In this document: positions 1 to 10,875 of the stretch, one piece after another
Layout of the letters: every line of letters begins with the position of its first letter
Position numbering within the stretch: the stretch's first letter is position 1
Source of the DNA: Gnetum montanum
Taxonomy: Eukaryota; Streptophyta; Gnetopsida; Gnetales; Gnetaceae
DNA length: 64,000 nucleotides
Direction: 5' to 3'
Assembly (NCBI GenBank): GCA_015680685.1
Contig: MNCI01030123.1
Location: 4,866-68,865, forward strand
Translations under genes and position numbers: made by a program
Notes under the pieces: generated by a model
What the model saw: the letters and a program-made list of their open reading frames with translations, nothing else
Database searches by the model: none
What the model was told of the DNA's origin: nothing

Positions 1-57
1 GGGTCCGCCTCAGGCGAAGATTCGTAATTTGAGCGAGAACCCGCCTCAAATCTGTCT

Positions 58-204
58 AAGGACAAGTTTACGCTCCATCACGCACGGCAGCGTAATGAGT
101 GTAATAGGCACCAAGACAGTTAAAGGCGAATTTGTTCAAGGACAAGTTTACGCTCTATCACGCACGGCAACATAATGAGCGTAATAAGCTCCAGGACAGT
201 TAAA
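58..204 (+). repeat. 80-bp tandem duplication
   Basis: Two copies start at 58 and 138 with AAGGACAAGTTTACGCT and stay similar through CAGTTAAA. Each contains a decayed version of the hairpin found further right. Differences are mainly at CpG sites. Confidence 0.7.
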
Positions 205-591
205 ATCAAAGTCCAGAGAAACACGACGGGTTGGCACTTGTTCTCGCAACGCTTAAACAACTGATCTTTACGCGCGTTACGCGGCGATGCGTGCTCGTGC
301 GTAGGTCAGAATGCAAGCACGCGCTCATTACGCTTCGTCACGCACAGCTGCGTGATGAGCGTAAGTTACACTTTGATTACACTCCACCGCGCGTAGCTGC
401 GTGGAGAGTGTATGTTACATTTACGCTGCGTCACGCACAGTTGCGTGATGAGCGTAAGCGCGTTGTTGTTACACCTAGGTTGCGCTCATACACGCAACAC
501 AACGCGAATGAGCGCAAACGCAGCCGAGACACGCCTATCATGGGCCTGCTCTTTACACGCACAGCACGCAAACGAGCGTGTTGTGCGTAGT
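67..591 (+). repeat. Array of seven GC-rich hairpins
   Basis: Imperfect palindromes lie at 67-104, 147-184, 328-364, 378-412, 421-457, 480-517 and 554-591. The best pair starts TTACGCT and ends AGCGTAA around a TCACGCA...TGCGTGA inner stem (328-364, 421-457). The 378-412 stem is built on a different sequence (ACACTCC/GGAGAGTGT), and 480-517 and 554-591 again differ. Shape is therefore kept while sequence varies. The array ends about 80 bases before the TATA box, the position of an enhancer or U3 region. Confidence 0.75.
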
Positions 592-672
592 CGCAGTTCG
601 ACTTAAAAGAATCGCGTCAACAGGATCCGCGACATTCGGGCCCACATCATCAGGGTTGCGCGTGTCGCGGCC

Positions 673-680
673 TATAAATA
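673..680 (+). promoter_or_regulatory. TATA box
   Basis: TATAAATA in a GC-rich setting, about 80 bases after the last hairpin. A good match to the plant TATA consensus. Transcription would run to the right; no gene is recognised downstream. Confidence 0.6.
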
Positions 681-1610
681 CCCCGGCTGACAAATATACA
701 AAAAGAGGAGATTCGGGGAGTTGGCCAGTTGACAAGTTAACAAACCAGAGCACCAGAGCACTTATCGCTTTTTGTTGGCAGCAGATCAAGAGGACAAGAG
801 CATTTTCTGAGCAAGGGAACACTTATCGCCTTGAACAGAGAAACAAGAGCAACCTTTTGGTAATCGCTGCAAACACCATCCTTTAGCAGGAACAGAACAC
901 AGCACGCCTGAGCCCTAACAGCAGATCTACCCGAAGCAAAGAAGCAGAACGGGAATTGCGGAGTCGTCTCGCCCAGTTAGCAGGTTCTATCGTTCAAAAG
1001 ATCGACAGACTTCAGAGCTTGACCATTCCTGCACCTAAGCTTTGGGCCTACAAGGTAGATCAGACTTCTGTCCAGACAGTTTTCTTGTTGTTTTGTGCTC
1101 ATTTTGTATCCAGTTGTTGGGGGTTTTCTCCCATTGTAACGTAATATACACACAAGCATACATCCGATCCAGCATTGAAACATAGATCTTTGATCTTTGC
1201 GACGTACACGTTTTTTCTCTCCCGATTAGCATCTTTTCGGCGTTTTGGCGTTATCTTCGTAGCGATCCATCTACGTCGTTGTCTTCCCGTTTTACGATCT
1301 CTCGCACCAAATCACGGCATGCAAAAATCCATAATCATCATCGCTTTTACTGACCCGTAAGTCCCTATCTGATCGACAAGACCGTTCAGGGCACCGCGGA
1401 TTCGTTTTTCCAGCTTAGCCCTCGCGCGGATCCGTGGTTAAAGCTGTGTACACGGAATTTCGGTCGGTATTTCCAACTGCCGACGTTTTCCGTCGTTACA
1501 GGAGCCAATTTTATGTTATAAGGGTTGCTCACATGGCTTAATATAGATAGATGTCTTTCACTAATGAAGAAACAAAGTCCAATATAACACACCCTTTCCA
1601 CCTCAGTGAC

Positions 1611-2009
1611 TCATCCAAGTAAGTACTTAATAAAAACTAAATACCAATCAACATTACTTTAAACTAAGCTATGTAGCCACCTTGACTTATTAACAATGTA
1701 CTTAAAGAATATAGTTTTAAAAAAATAATGAAATTTATCTTGTGTAAGACAATTATTAATCTAAGGCTCACCCTTAGTTGGATTTTAGGTTTAAACCTAC
1801 CTATTTAAAAGTAGGAGGAGTTTTCCTTCTCCCTTTCATTCTAGACATAATGCTACTAAATTTTTTATAGTCCCAACTTACAATAGGATGTCCTATTGAC
1901 CTCTACATTTTTCAAGGTGAAAGTTGTAGACTGAATATAATTCTTTTATTAATTTATTTGATGGTGAAAGAGCCTAGTTTAGGGACATAGTTAAGAGCTA
2001 GCACTTCTA
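1611..2009 (-). other. 3' tail of element E, non-coding
   Basis: AT-rich sequence between the last readable integrase codons and the GC-rich block. No polypurine tract or LTR could be identified. Nothing else is recognised. Confidence 0.4.
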
Positions 2010-3324
2010 ATGAATAGTTTTCATGTAATTCATTTATAATGGGATAAGTTGGATCAGTTAGCTCTATTAATTCATCTTCTCCAGGTTCCTCAACGTGGTG
2101 TTGATGATATAACTTAAGTCATTGACCATTTAGTAGGAACATTGTTGAGAAATCATTAATAGGTGACATGAGGACACTTCCATTATCATGGGGTTGAACA
2201 ACTAAATAAGGGCCTTTCCACCTAATTATTAATTTCCCTGGAAATTTATGTAGTCTCATATTATAAAGTAAAACTTTATCACCTATAGAAAATTATTTTT
2301 TAAAGATAATCTTATCGTGGAATGTTTTCATTTGTCTTTTTACAATTCTTTGCTTATTTAGAGCATGTAGCCTCATTTCCTCAAGTTCATGAAGTTGATT
2401 AATTCTAGAGGTTTACTTCATGTCTTTATCAAAATTAAGTTATTGGGCTAATTGTAAGGATTTATATTTCAGTTCGACTGGTAATAAACATAACTTACCA
2501 TAAACCAATTGATAATGTGAATATCCTAAACTTGGTTTATAAGTAATTCTATAAGCCCAAAGTGCATCTTGTAATTTTTTAGACCAATCCTTCCCTTTAG
2601 TACATATAGTTTTTGTTAATATATTTAAAATAATTCTATTAGCATTTTCTACTTGGCCATTTGTTTGTGGATGATAGGAAATAGCTATCTTATGCTAGAT
2701 ACCACAAGACTTAAGGAATTTTTCTATGATTTTATTGACAAAGTGGGTTCCTTGATCACTAATATTTGCCCATGGAGTTTCAAAATGTGTTAAAATATTT
2801 TCCCTAAGAAATACTACAACTATCTTTACATCATTTGTTGGGGTGGCTTTTTCTTCTACCCATTTAGTAACATAGTCAATACAAACTAAAATGTATTGGC
2901 ATCCATTAGATGGTGGAAATGGGCCTAAAAAGTCTATACCCCACACATCAAATGGTTTTGTTATTAAAATTTGTTTAAGCGGCATTTCATGTTTTTTTGT
3001 TATGGCTCCCATTTATTGACATTTATCACACTCTTGCACATACTTATGTGCATCTTTAAAAATGGAGGGCCAATAAAATCCACTTTGAAGAATTTTGATA
3101 ATAGTACATTTGCTATTAAAATGACCTCCTCTTAAATCATCATGGCACATTTGTAGAATTTCTTATTGTTCATGTTCAACCACACATCTTCTTGTTATGT
3201 TACCTTTACATATTCTATAGAGATATGGACTACTCCAAATGTATCTAGATATGCTACATAAGAAAGATTTTTTTTTCTTCCTTAGTCCAATTGGTAGGAG
3301 TTTTCATAGTAGCAAGATAGTTGG
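2010..3324 (-). pseudogene. Ty3/gypsy integrase of element E
   Basis: The integrase inserts retroelement cDNA into chromosomes. On the minus strand I see an HHCC zinc-binding module (two H around HDDLRGGH, then CDKC). The catalytic core has D in VWGIDFLGPF, D in ISDQGTHF and E in NGQVENAN. The C-terminal region includes GDKVLLYN and FPGKLIIRWKGPY, typical of the DNA-binding end. The stretch 2695-3012 is open for 105 codons, but in-frame stops lie before and after it, so the gene is dead. The first residues of the zinc module lie beyond the inserted element at 19588-19663 and join in frame by eye. Confidence 0.88.
3237..3324. repeat. 88-bp flank duplication, left copy
   Basis: This integrase segment (starting AAATGTATCTAGATATGC, ending AGATAGTTGG) is repeated at 19498-19584 on the other side of element B'. 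A retrotransposon normally duplicates about 5 bases, so 88 bases is anomalous. Confidence 0.9.
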
Positions 3325-4197
3325 TGATGAGTGGCGAGGTACCCCTACACTCAACCATACGAATACGAGCATTCTCACGCATGATCTAGTTGAACTCCAC
3401 AGACGGACTAGTTGTGGCACCTAGATAGTTAGCCTTAGGTCGTAGTTTGCTGTCTTCCCACCTGGACTAGTATTATATTTGTCACGTATGGTTTAGTCCA
3501 GAGTGAGGTGTATGATGTGTCTTGATCTAATGCTACTCCTAAAGGTAATGGAAAAGTAATATTATCTAAGCTAGGAGGAAAAGGGTAAGAGAATCTAATC
3601 TAGCCTAAGTGCGATAAGCATTTTTTCCTTGATCATCTGTACACATCTTGGACATCATGCATGACTACCACTGGGATTACCAAGCGTAGATCCTAGGTAT
3701 GCCACTAGGTTACCAAGTAATCACACTTAAATGCTCATAATCAAGTCGTACTCATACTGCATTCTAGGAGATAAGGGTGAGAGAGACTAATTAGAAAAGT
3801 AATAAATAACAATTAAATAAATAAATAAACAAAGTAAATGCTGCAATTATGAAGTAATCTAGATCTTTATTGTCAGTCATGTGTGTGTCCAAGTACATCA
3901 CACTCGAATAAAGGATGTCATACAATTACATTCACCACACTGCAGGCAAACACGGGAAAATAATCTATCTCTGGAGGGATCAAACTACCAGAGCTTTGCT
4001 ACAATCTAACCTCTAATGATGAACAAGGGAGATTCGCTTCTTATTTATAAACATTGCGGTAGATTGGGATATCGCGTACGCGATATTGCAGGGGAAGAAG
4101 CGATATCGCATACGCGATATCACGGGGGATGCGATATCATGACGGACGCAATATCACATACGCGATATTATGGCCCATGCGATATCATGTCCCATCA
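3325..4197 (-). repeat. 3' LTR of B'
   Basis: 873 bases with ends TGATGAG (plus strand, left) and CCCATCA (right), i.e. a minus-strand LTR starting TGATGGG and ending CTCATCA. It aligns with the LTRs of A, B, G and H through GTAGGGGTACCTCGCCACTCATCA-type ends. Many differences between copies are CpG transitions. Confidence 0.92.
4039..4190 (-). promoter_or_regulatory. U3 palindrome array and TATA box of B' 3' LTR
   Basis: The minus-strand TATA box is the complement of CTTATTTATAAA (about 4039-4051). Upstream of it (4067-4190) lies a run of ATATCGC words that includes the perfect palindrome ATATCGCGTACGCGATAT (4069-4086), the near-perfect GATATCGCATACGCGATATC (4102-4121) and several decayed versions. 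All LTRs of this group show the same layout. Confidence 0.75.
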
Positions 4198-4210
4198 TCC
4201 CCCCACGACT
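4198..4210 (-). other. Polypurine tract of B'
   Basis: On the minus strand this reads AGTCGTGGGGGGA directly before the LTR start TGATGGG. It would prime plus-strand DNA synthesis. The same motif precedes the 3' LTRs of A, B and H. Confidence 0.85.
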
Positions 4211-4352
4211 GAATAAAAACTCGTCCTTGAGTTACAGTAATTACACAGTGGATAGGTATGAGATTATTGATGGAAAAAGAAATGGGACAATGTCATAGTG
4301 TGGAAAGAAAACACAACACACAAAATATGCTACAACTACAAAACTGTGAAAC

Positions 4353-7108
4353 TCATGTAGTTCCTGGTGGTGGTGGCTCCTCCATTGGTGCCTTCCCTTT
4401 GTCTTATGCTCCAAGTTTTGAGGCTTGATGGCGTTGAAGTATGGCCTGGAGCTTCTCCTCTTTAGTCCGAGGCTCTTGTATCATCCATGCTAGTGTTCCA
4501 ATGTTTGACGAAGTTAGCACTTCCCACAGACAGGATAGTTGCGAGAACATTTGGTTGGCTTTGACATACCACGCCACAAACACCCGTCATTCCTCCTCAT
4601 AGGCTCTGGCTTTGTTCTTGTATTCATGAAGGTCCGAGCCAAGTTGGTTGCAACATCTTTCTATCCCTGGTAGCTTGCTTTTACCACCTCAAGTTCAAAA
4701 TTTATGACATCTAGTTTCTCAACTAGCTTCTTGCACTCTACAAATTCTGCTTCATATTTGATGTGGGTGGAAGCTACCTACTGCTCAAGCTCTGACCTCA
4801 AGTGCCCTACTGTTAACATGACAAGCTTGGCATATCTAAGGTTTGCCAACTCCATGTACTCTGTCAAGTCTTAAATCTGCAGGTCCTAGTTCTTAACTTC
4901 CGCTTGATGGGCAAAGGCATATGTGTCCAATATGACCCACCAATCAGTGTGTTGAGCACTGATAGTATTGATTTGGGCCTTGGCCATATGGATCTCCTTC
5001 TCTAGTATCTGTTTGTACATCCCCACCTAATCACGAAAGTGCTCCTTTAGCTTCTCGTGTCGTTTAGCCTCATTTTGCCACGCGCTTATCTCAATTGCTA
5101 ACTTTTGGTAAATAGCGCATACCTCCTCCATCGAGAGGGTTTGATTTTCTCTAGCTAAATAGCTTACGTCTTGGTTGACCTAGATGAATTGTTCTTGTAG
5201 TTGATGAAAGTGTTCATAGAGAATGTTCTTGTGGTTCTCTACAGTGGTCAACTGAAGGTTGTCAGTCACAAGTTGTTTGTTCTCTTCTTGCAAGGCTTTG
5301 AGTGCCTTAAGATGCACATGGGTTTGCGCTTGTGCTGTGGAGACATCCCAAATAGCCATCTTCTTTTCTTCTATCATCTTCTTATTCTCTACGATCAACT
5401 TTGTTAGTTGCTCTATTCTAAAATTTTCTAACTAGTCTACAAGAACAAATTGCAAAGGGTCCCATTGTGCTACTTATAAGGCCACAAGCTGCTCTTGTAA
5501 TTTCTACACTTCAGCTTCAGCATGCTCTACCCTTACTTCAGATAAGAACAGCTTCCCCTTTGTGGAAATGAGGTCTAATTGAATTGTTGTTACATCCTGA
5601 GGGATGTCAAATAGGGATGTCATTACTTGCCCTGTTTGAAGTAATCTATCAAGCACATCCTCATGTTCCGCAAGAGTCATTGAGGTTCCGACCAAAGTTT
5701 GAGCATCACGTGCTCCTAAGAGATCTGCCGGTGGCACAATAGGTACGTTGAAGGATTCTTTGATGTGGTCTGCTACGACATCTGCAACTCCCACGACATT
5801 CTAGTGTTGCATGACCACCACAGTGGCCCCTTCACCAATCTCGAATTGCACTTGGAAAGATGCCGCATTCCCTAAGATCTGTTGTGACCATCTACTTTCC
5901 CCTCCTCCTATTTGAATGGATATTTCTCCCCTTGTGCGATCCAATGAAATAGTAGGCTGCTTGGCATCATCGATGACATGGAAGAGATTTGCGTCATCAC
6001 AACTTCCCCAACTGACCATGTCAACGATGGTCCTAAGATGGCTCATCAACGATCTGTAGTCTTGAGGTGGTGGTGGTTGATCTTGGCCTGTGCTAGGCCC
6101 TACTTCTTGTTGTTAGCTAGGACCTATGGCTGGAGGTTGACTAGTTCCAACCACATGTTCTTCTTCTTTTTCTTCTTGTTCTAGTCTCAGCTCTTAGCCA
6201 GTGCTTTTTCTTGGAGCTGGCACCTTTAGCAACTCAACATATAAAGCATTTTGAGCTTTCTAGAGGACATCATTGATGTATCCTCAGATACCAGCACATC
6301 GGCAAAGCTTTCTAATAAGACAGGGGAAAGGCAGTGCCATCTTCCATTCTTTAAACCGCCTTAGGATCTCCATCAAATATAGATGGGGTAGGTTTGCATT
6401 AACCTTTCCCATCAACACTGCACATCCTCTGGCCGCATATGTTGATATTCTTTTGAGGCCTTTTGTGGAGAAGAGGTGATACGTTCCAATTTTGAAGTAA
6501 ATCCTCTCTTCCTTCTTCAATTCACCAAATGCTTTATCTTTGCCATAAGCCTTCTCTAACCAATCCTTTCACACATCAGGGTCTGAACAGGTAGATAATC
6601 GAGCAACCTAGGGCCCTATGTTCGGAAGGGTTAACACTTCTGAAATTTCCTACGTAGAGAAGTCAACTGTCACACCACAAATATTAACAATGGTGTCTTG
6701 CTCCCTATTGTGCCAAAATTGGTACGTTTCTCCTAGGTACCAGGCACTATTTTTAGAGAGGATAGGCCAAAAGGGAGACCCTTTGAGGTGATCCCTAACA
6801 TCCTCAGAAGCAAACTTTGTGAATGATTCAAAATTTAACTCCACAATCACTGCAAAGAATGTGGACCTTTCATGGATAGCCTAAACACATTCTTGGGGTA
6901 ACATGAGTTGTTGTCCTAGTTCAGGCGCTATAGCAGCTCCTCCTTCTACCTGCCCAGACCATCTGGTAGGAGGTTCATCTTGATGGATGCTGAATGATTG
7001 CTCCTCCTATTCTGCATGTTGTTTGGTAGGTCTTTGTCTTCCACCTCTCCAAGCTCGTTTGCTTCCACCTTGGGTAGGACCTTCTTCTTGTCCATGTTTC
7101 GGGGCTAT
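4353..7108 (-). pseudogene. ORF2 of B': plant-transposon domain plus coiled coil
   Basis: About 900 codons with several stops. The start codon is decayed to ATA (7108) and follows a TTGCAG splice-acceptor-like sequence. The first third holds WYLGETYQFWHN, TVDFST, EERIYFKIGTYH and LPFPCLIRKLC. I recognise this as like the uncharacterised 'putative plant transposon protein' domain found in plant LTR elements. From about 5800 to 4400 the protein is rich in E, K, Q and L with heptad-like spacing, suggesting a long coiled coil. It probably ends in PMEEPPPPGTT. Function is unknown; it is neither polymerase nor integrase. G keeps the N-terminal domain best; B has a large internal deletion. Confidence 0.8.
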
Positions 7109-7147
7109 CTGCAATCACACAGGTCAAGCGTTAATAAGGTTTTTTTC

Positions 7148-7152
7148 AAAGT
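7148..7152. repeat. Target-site duplication AAAGT, left
   Basis: AAAGT abuts the first TGATGAG of element A and is repeated at 14762-14766. Confidence 0.95.
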
Positions 7153-8287
7153 TGATGAGACACGATATGCACAAGCTGCGATATCGCATCCCATGCGATA
7201 TCGCGTCATCCCCTGCGATGTCGAGTACGCAATATCGCGTCATCCCCTGCGATGTCGCTTATGCGATATCGCGGTCTGCTTCCAAATCTATAAATAAGAG
7301 GCAGCACTCCCCTTATTTCCCAATCATGGCTAGAAGTAGTGAAGCTCTGGCAGTTTGATCACTCCAAAATTAGATTAATTTCCCATGTGCCCGCAGTAGA
7401 AGTCCTAGAGTGAATGGCTCTTTATTCGAGCAACATTGTACCTGAACACAAGTTGTGTACGGAAATAAAGACGAACTTGATTGGATAAACCTTACAGTAC
7501 ATAGATAGGATTTTATTTATTGTTATTTGTTGCTTTCCTAGAATACAGTACGAGTATCACTTGATTACGAGCATCTAAGGATGTGTACGGCTAGTCAAGA
7601 AATCAGCTGCTCATCGCATGCGGTATGAGTACAACTTGAGTATGAGCATTGTGACTACTTGGTAACCCAGTAGCATATTCCAGGATCTACGCTTGGTAAT
7701 CCCAGTGGTAGTCCTAGTGTGTATAGCTAGTCAAGGAATTGGCTGCTCATCGCACTTAGGCTAGTTAAGTTCTCTCACCCTTCTCTCCTAGAACATGGGA
7801 TAAGTATGACTTGGCTATGAGCACCCACGGGTGTGTACGACTAGTCAAGGAATCGGCTGCTTATCACACTTAGGCTAGTTAAGTGCCTTAGTATGACCAC
7901 TTCGAGCACGTGCGTTACGTGTGGTGATCCCAGTAACGATTAGCATTTGGTAGCCATAGTTGCATCGGTTCAAGGTGTGAACGGTAAGTGGGAACGGATG
8001 CTAACGCTAGTTAATTTAGACTTAGGTCCTTAGTTAGAATAGTTAGTTCTCTCAAGCCTTCACCCTCTAGCATAGGAGATAAACCTAAAAAGATCAAAAA
8101 AATCATATACCTCAGACTTACTTAACCATACACTATGACAATAAAAAGTAAGTCTGGGAAGACAACGAATGATTAACCCCAAGTGTTCCATGGGGCGTTT
8201 AGGCATTTAGTCTGCGGAGTTCGATCGGATCGCACGTGCTATGCTCGTTTCGTATGGTTGAGTGTAGGGGTACCTCGCCACTCATCA
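7153..8287 (+). repeat. 5' LTR of A
   Basis: 1135 bases, TGATGAGAC...CTCATCA. The U3 region (7165-7275) carries repeated ATATCGC/GCGATAT words, followed by a TATA box at 7288-7298. Differences from the 3' LTR look mostly like CpG to TpG or CpA. Confidence 0.95.
7288..7298 (+). promoter_or_regulatory. TATA box of A 5' LTR
   Basis: CTATAAATAAG, about 15 bases after the last GCGATATCGC word. The 3' LTR has the same box near 13762. Confidence 0.75.
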
Positions 8288-8288
8288 T

Positions 8289-8306
8289 TGGCGTCGTTGC
8301 CATGGA
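8289..8306 (+). other. Primer-binding site of A (tRNA-Asp type)
   Basis: TGGCGTCGTTGCCATGGA starts two bases after the LTR. It matches, with three changes, the complement of the plant tRNA-Asp 3' end (TGGCGCCGTTGCCGGGGA), the primer used by Athila-like elements. Confidence 0.85.
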
Positions 8307-8429
8307 CTAAGTGTTTGTGCGCCTAATAGAACATAAGGGATATCACTCACATTGTTGTGAGCCTTAACAAACCTTTGGGTTAATTAGTTAAATAAGAACA
8401 TATAAAACGGTGAACAGCACACCAATAAA

Positions 8430-10860
8430 ATGGCTTCTTCTCATAAGGTTAACTCACCTAGGAATAACACGGAAGACAATCAGCAACATACAGATAACCA
8501 GAATCAGCCAAGTCCTAAACAATATAGGGTGACATATACTCATCCTGATGAGTATGTGCCTGATCTTACCTTTATCCTCCATCAAGATGAACAGTTACAC
8601 TGGAGAGATTTTTTTGGTAACATAGTGTTACCTCCAGATCGTGCTGTCCCTAACATGCTTCTCCGTGCTTTGGCATAGACTAGCATGACAGAACTTTATG
8701 TCGAATACATTGCGGTAGATTCTGACATAAGGCATTATCATCCCACAGATTTACAACGTATGAGGGACGCAAGGTAGGAGAGTCAACATACTTTTCTGAA
8801 GGGCAAACCCCGCATGTCCTTAGTGAAATAGAAGATGAGGAACCCCTTATCACGGGTTCTTTAGCAAAAGATGTTCCCCCTCCTAACGATGGTGAGGAGG
8901 AAGGGTATCATAACATAAGATCAACGATCCATATCCCTGGTTCTACTACCCGTGAACACCAACTGTTCACAGAGGGAACAACCACTTACGCTAACGACAG
9001 GCACTTTGATCGTCACCACGATTAGGGCCATAGCAGCCAAAGAGAAGGCAAGAAACATCATCATGGCAATGGTTCCCCTTCTTCTTCCCCTTCTTCACAT
9101 CACTCACCCTCTCCTTCCACATTTGGGAGCAGCCACCATGAACATAAAGGTGAGGATAAAAGTAAAAAGGATGAGAGACCTCGATGGGAGAGTTGAGAGA
9201 GAGGACAAGGGCAAGGATGTAGGGAGAGTAGGGAACCACATAGACATCACAGATGTCATGATAGAGATGATCATGACGAACCCCTACTCGCAACCCGAAG
9301 CATGCTAAACATCATAGAGGTAGTTAGGATCCCCACAAGGCATTTAAAATATAGCAGGATCAAGCATTTGGACATAAATAATATCCCACGTTTTGAAGGG
9401 GGATACAACGCTAATCCCCAACATCATTTATAGGCATTCCATGATGCCTATGCCTTGAAAAATATAGATAATGAGTGGCAAAAGCTTAAGTTGTTCCCAA
9501 GGACACTCACCAAAGAAGCAGAGAGCTAGTACCGGTCCTTAGAACCGAAAACCATCAGGAGGTGGAATACGATGCTTGAACTATTCAACAACAAATATCA
9601 AATGTACTCCAGAGTGTCCAATTTGCGTAAGCAGATCCAAGGCTGGAAACAAGGTGCTTATGAACCCTTAGATGCTGCCATGGCCCATTAGTATATACTA
9701 CTACATCATTGCCCAGGCCATGGGTACACTAAGCGGGATCAACTTCGCCACATCGTGGATGGGCTATGGAATGAAACGAGAAGAACTCTTGGGACTTACA
9801 CCCAAGGGAGACTTTTCCAACTTAGAGCCCATGAAGTTGAAAGTTTGTTGGAATAAGTAGTGCAAGAAGAGTGTGAACTACGTAAGAGGGAAAGTGTGAA
9901 AGAATACAACCTGATCCCTCCCTTCGCAAGAAGGGAGTGAAATTTTGTGATGAGGAGGATGATTCACCACTCAAAGAGTTGGTGAACTGGAAAACTGTGC
10001 TGATCCAAAAGTTAACAACCGAGGTATCGACTAAGGTAGACCAAATGTGGGATTCCTTAGACTCAAGAATAGAAACAGTCTTAAAAATCGTAGAAGAGTT
10101 TAAGGTAGAACAAAGTAGTGACAAAGGCAAAACCAAGCAGAGAAACTCAAGCCCTGCACATAACAAGGGTAAGGGGAAAATTTCTATCTCCGATGAGGCT
10201 ATGAATTCTAATACAGATGATGATAGTGGATGTGAAGTCTACTACTATGACCATCCTAAGGGATGTTGCCCACTTATCTCACATCTGCAGGAGTCTAGGA
10301 TGTATGCATTAAATCCAAGACTTAATCAATGGCAAACACCCTGAAGGTTACCTTATCCACAAGGTAACCCAAGGTAGTTCCACCAACCCTTAACATATTA
10401 CCCAAGTGGGATGCCTTCACATCCTATTAGACAACATCAGCAGTGGCAATACCCACAGTCATGAAGGATGCCACCGCCAACACATCAGTACCCTTACCAG
10501 CAGCCCGATCCTTACGGTTATTATGTGTAGCAGCCAGTTTCTCCAGGTGACTCTATGGGTCACACTACTCCCCAACTTTACTACCAAGTTCGGGAGTACT
10601 TCAGGAGGACTCCTTCTCCTTCAGGAGATATCTCACATTCAGCCCATCCTCTAACTCCACTCGCACCTCTTCCACTTGTAGTTCCCATACAACCTGTTCC
10701 AACAATGCAGGGGGAATTACCTACCCAACCACAGCAACGTAACGTTACGAGAGCTATAAATATTCAGCATGTAAATATCCAACTGGGTGCTGGTTCTAAC
10801 AACTATACAAAGAGGAGACCCTTCTTTAGAACTAGGAGACCAGACAAACTCTCGTAACAA
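8430..10860 (+). pseudogene. Gag of element A
   Basis: Structural protein that would package element RNA. The start at 8430 opens an 82-codon frame. After several frameshifts the retrotransposon gag core appears at about 9380-9870, with WNTMLELFNNKYQ, LRKQIQGWKQG and HIVDGLWNETRRTLGTYTQG. The zinc-knuckle-like CEVYYYDHPKGCCP (about 10230-10275) has lost one of its metal-binding C residues compared with CNICLYDHPKGQCP in B. The following part is rich in Q, P and Y. It has clear homologues in B, B', G and H. An R/D/K-rich stretch at 9100-9300 is peculiar to this copy. Confidence 0.8.
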
Positions 10861-10875
10861 CAAGTCGTTGGGCAC

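Larger units (their letters stand above)
1..1610 (+). other. GC-rich LTR- or promoter-like block
   Basis: This block is much richer in G+C and CpG than the AT-rich retrotransposons that follow. It holds a hairpin array (67-591), a TATA box (673-680) and then about 900 bases without a convincing coding frame. The order of palindromic upstream region, TATA box and long transcribed-type tail resembles the U3-R-U5 of an LTR. I could not find a partner LTR, a primer site or a polypurine tract, so a host promoter and 5' leader remain possible. The short ORFs here are composed of the hairpin repeats and are not credible genes. The right edge, where AT-rich sequence starts, is approximate. Confidence 0.45.

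Noticed and set aside
67-591. CRISPR-like array
   Set aside because: The repeats are palindromic, unequal in length and spacing, and this is a plant nuclear context; no cas genes.
231-606. ORFs of 119 and 64 codons in the GC-rich block
   Set aside because: They are translations of the hairpin repeats (recurrent TLRHAQLRDERK); periodic DNA, not a protein family.
578-886. 102-codon ORF after the first hairpins
   Set aside because: It spans the TATA box and shows no recognisable domain; more likely promoter and leader sequence.
1-1610. Endogenous pararetrovirus (caulimovirus-like) intergenic region
   Set aside because: TATA plus long leader fits, but no movement, coat or polymerase reading frame and no Met-tRNA primer site were seen.
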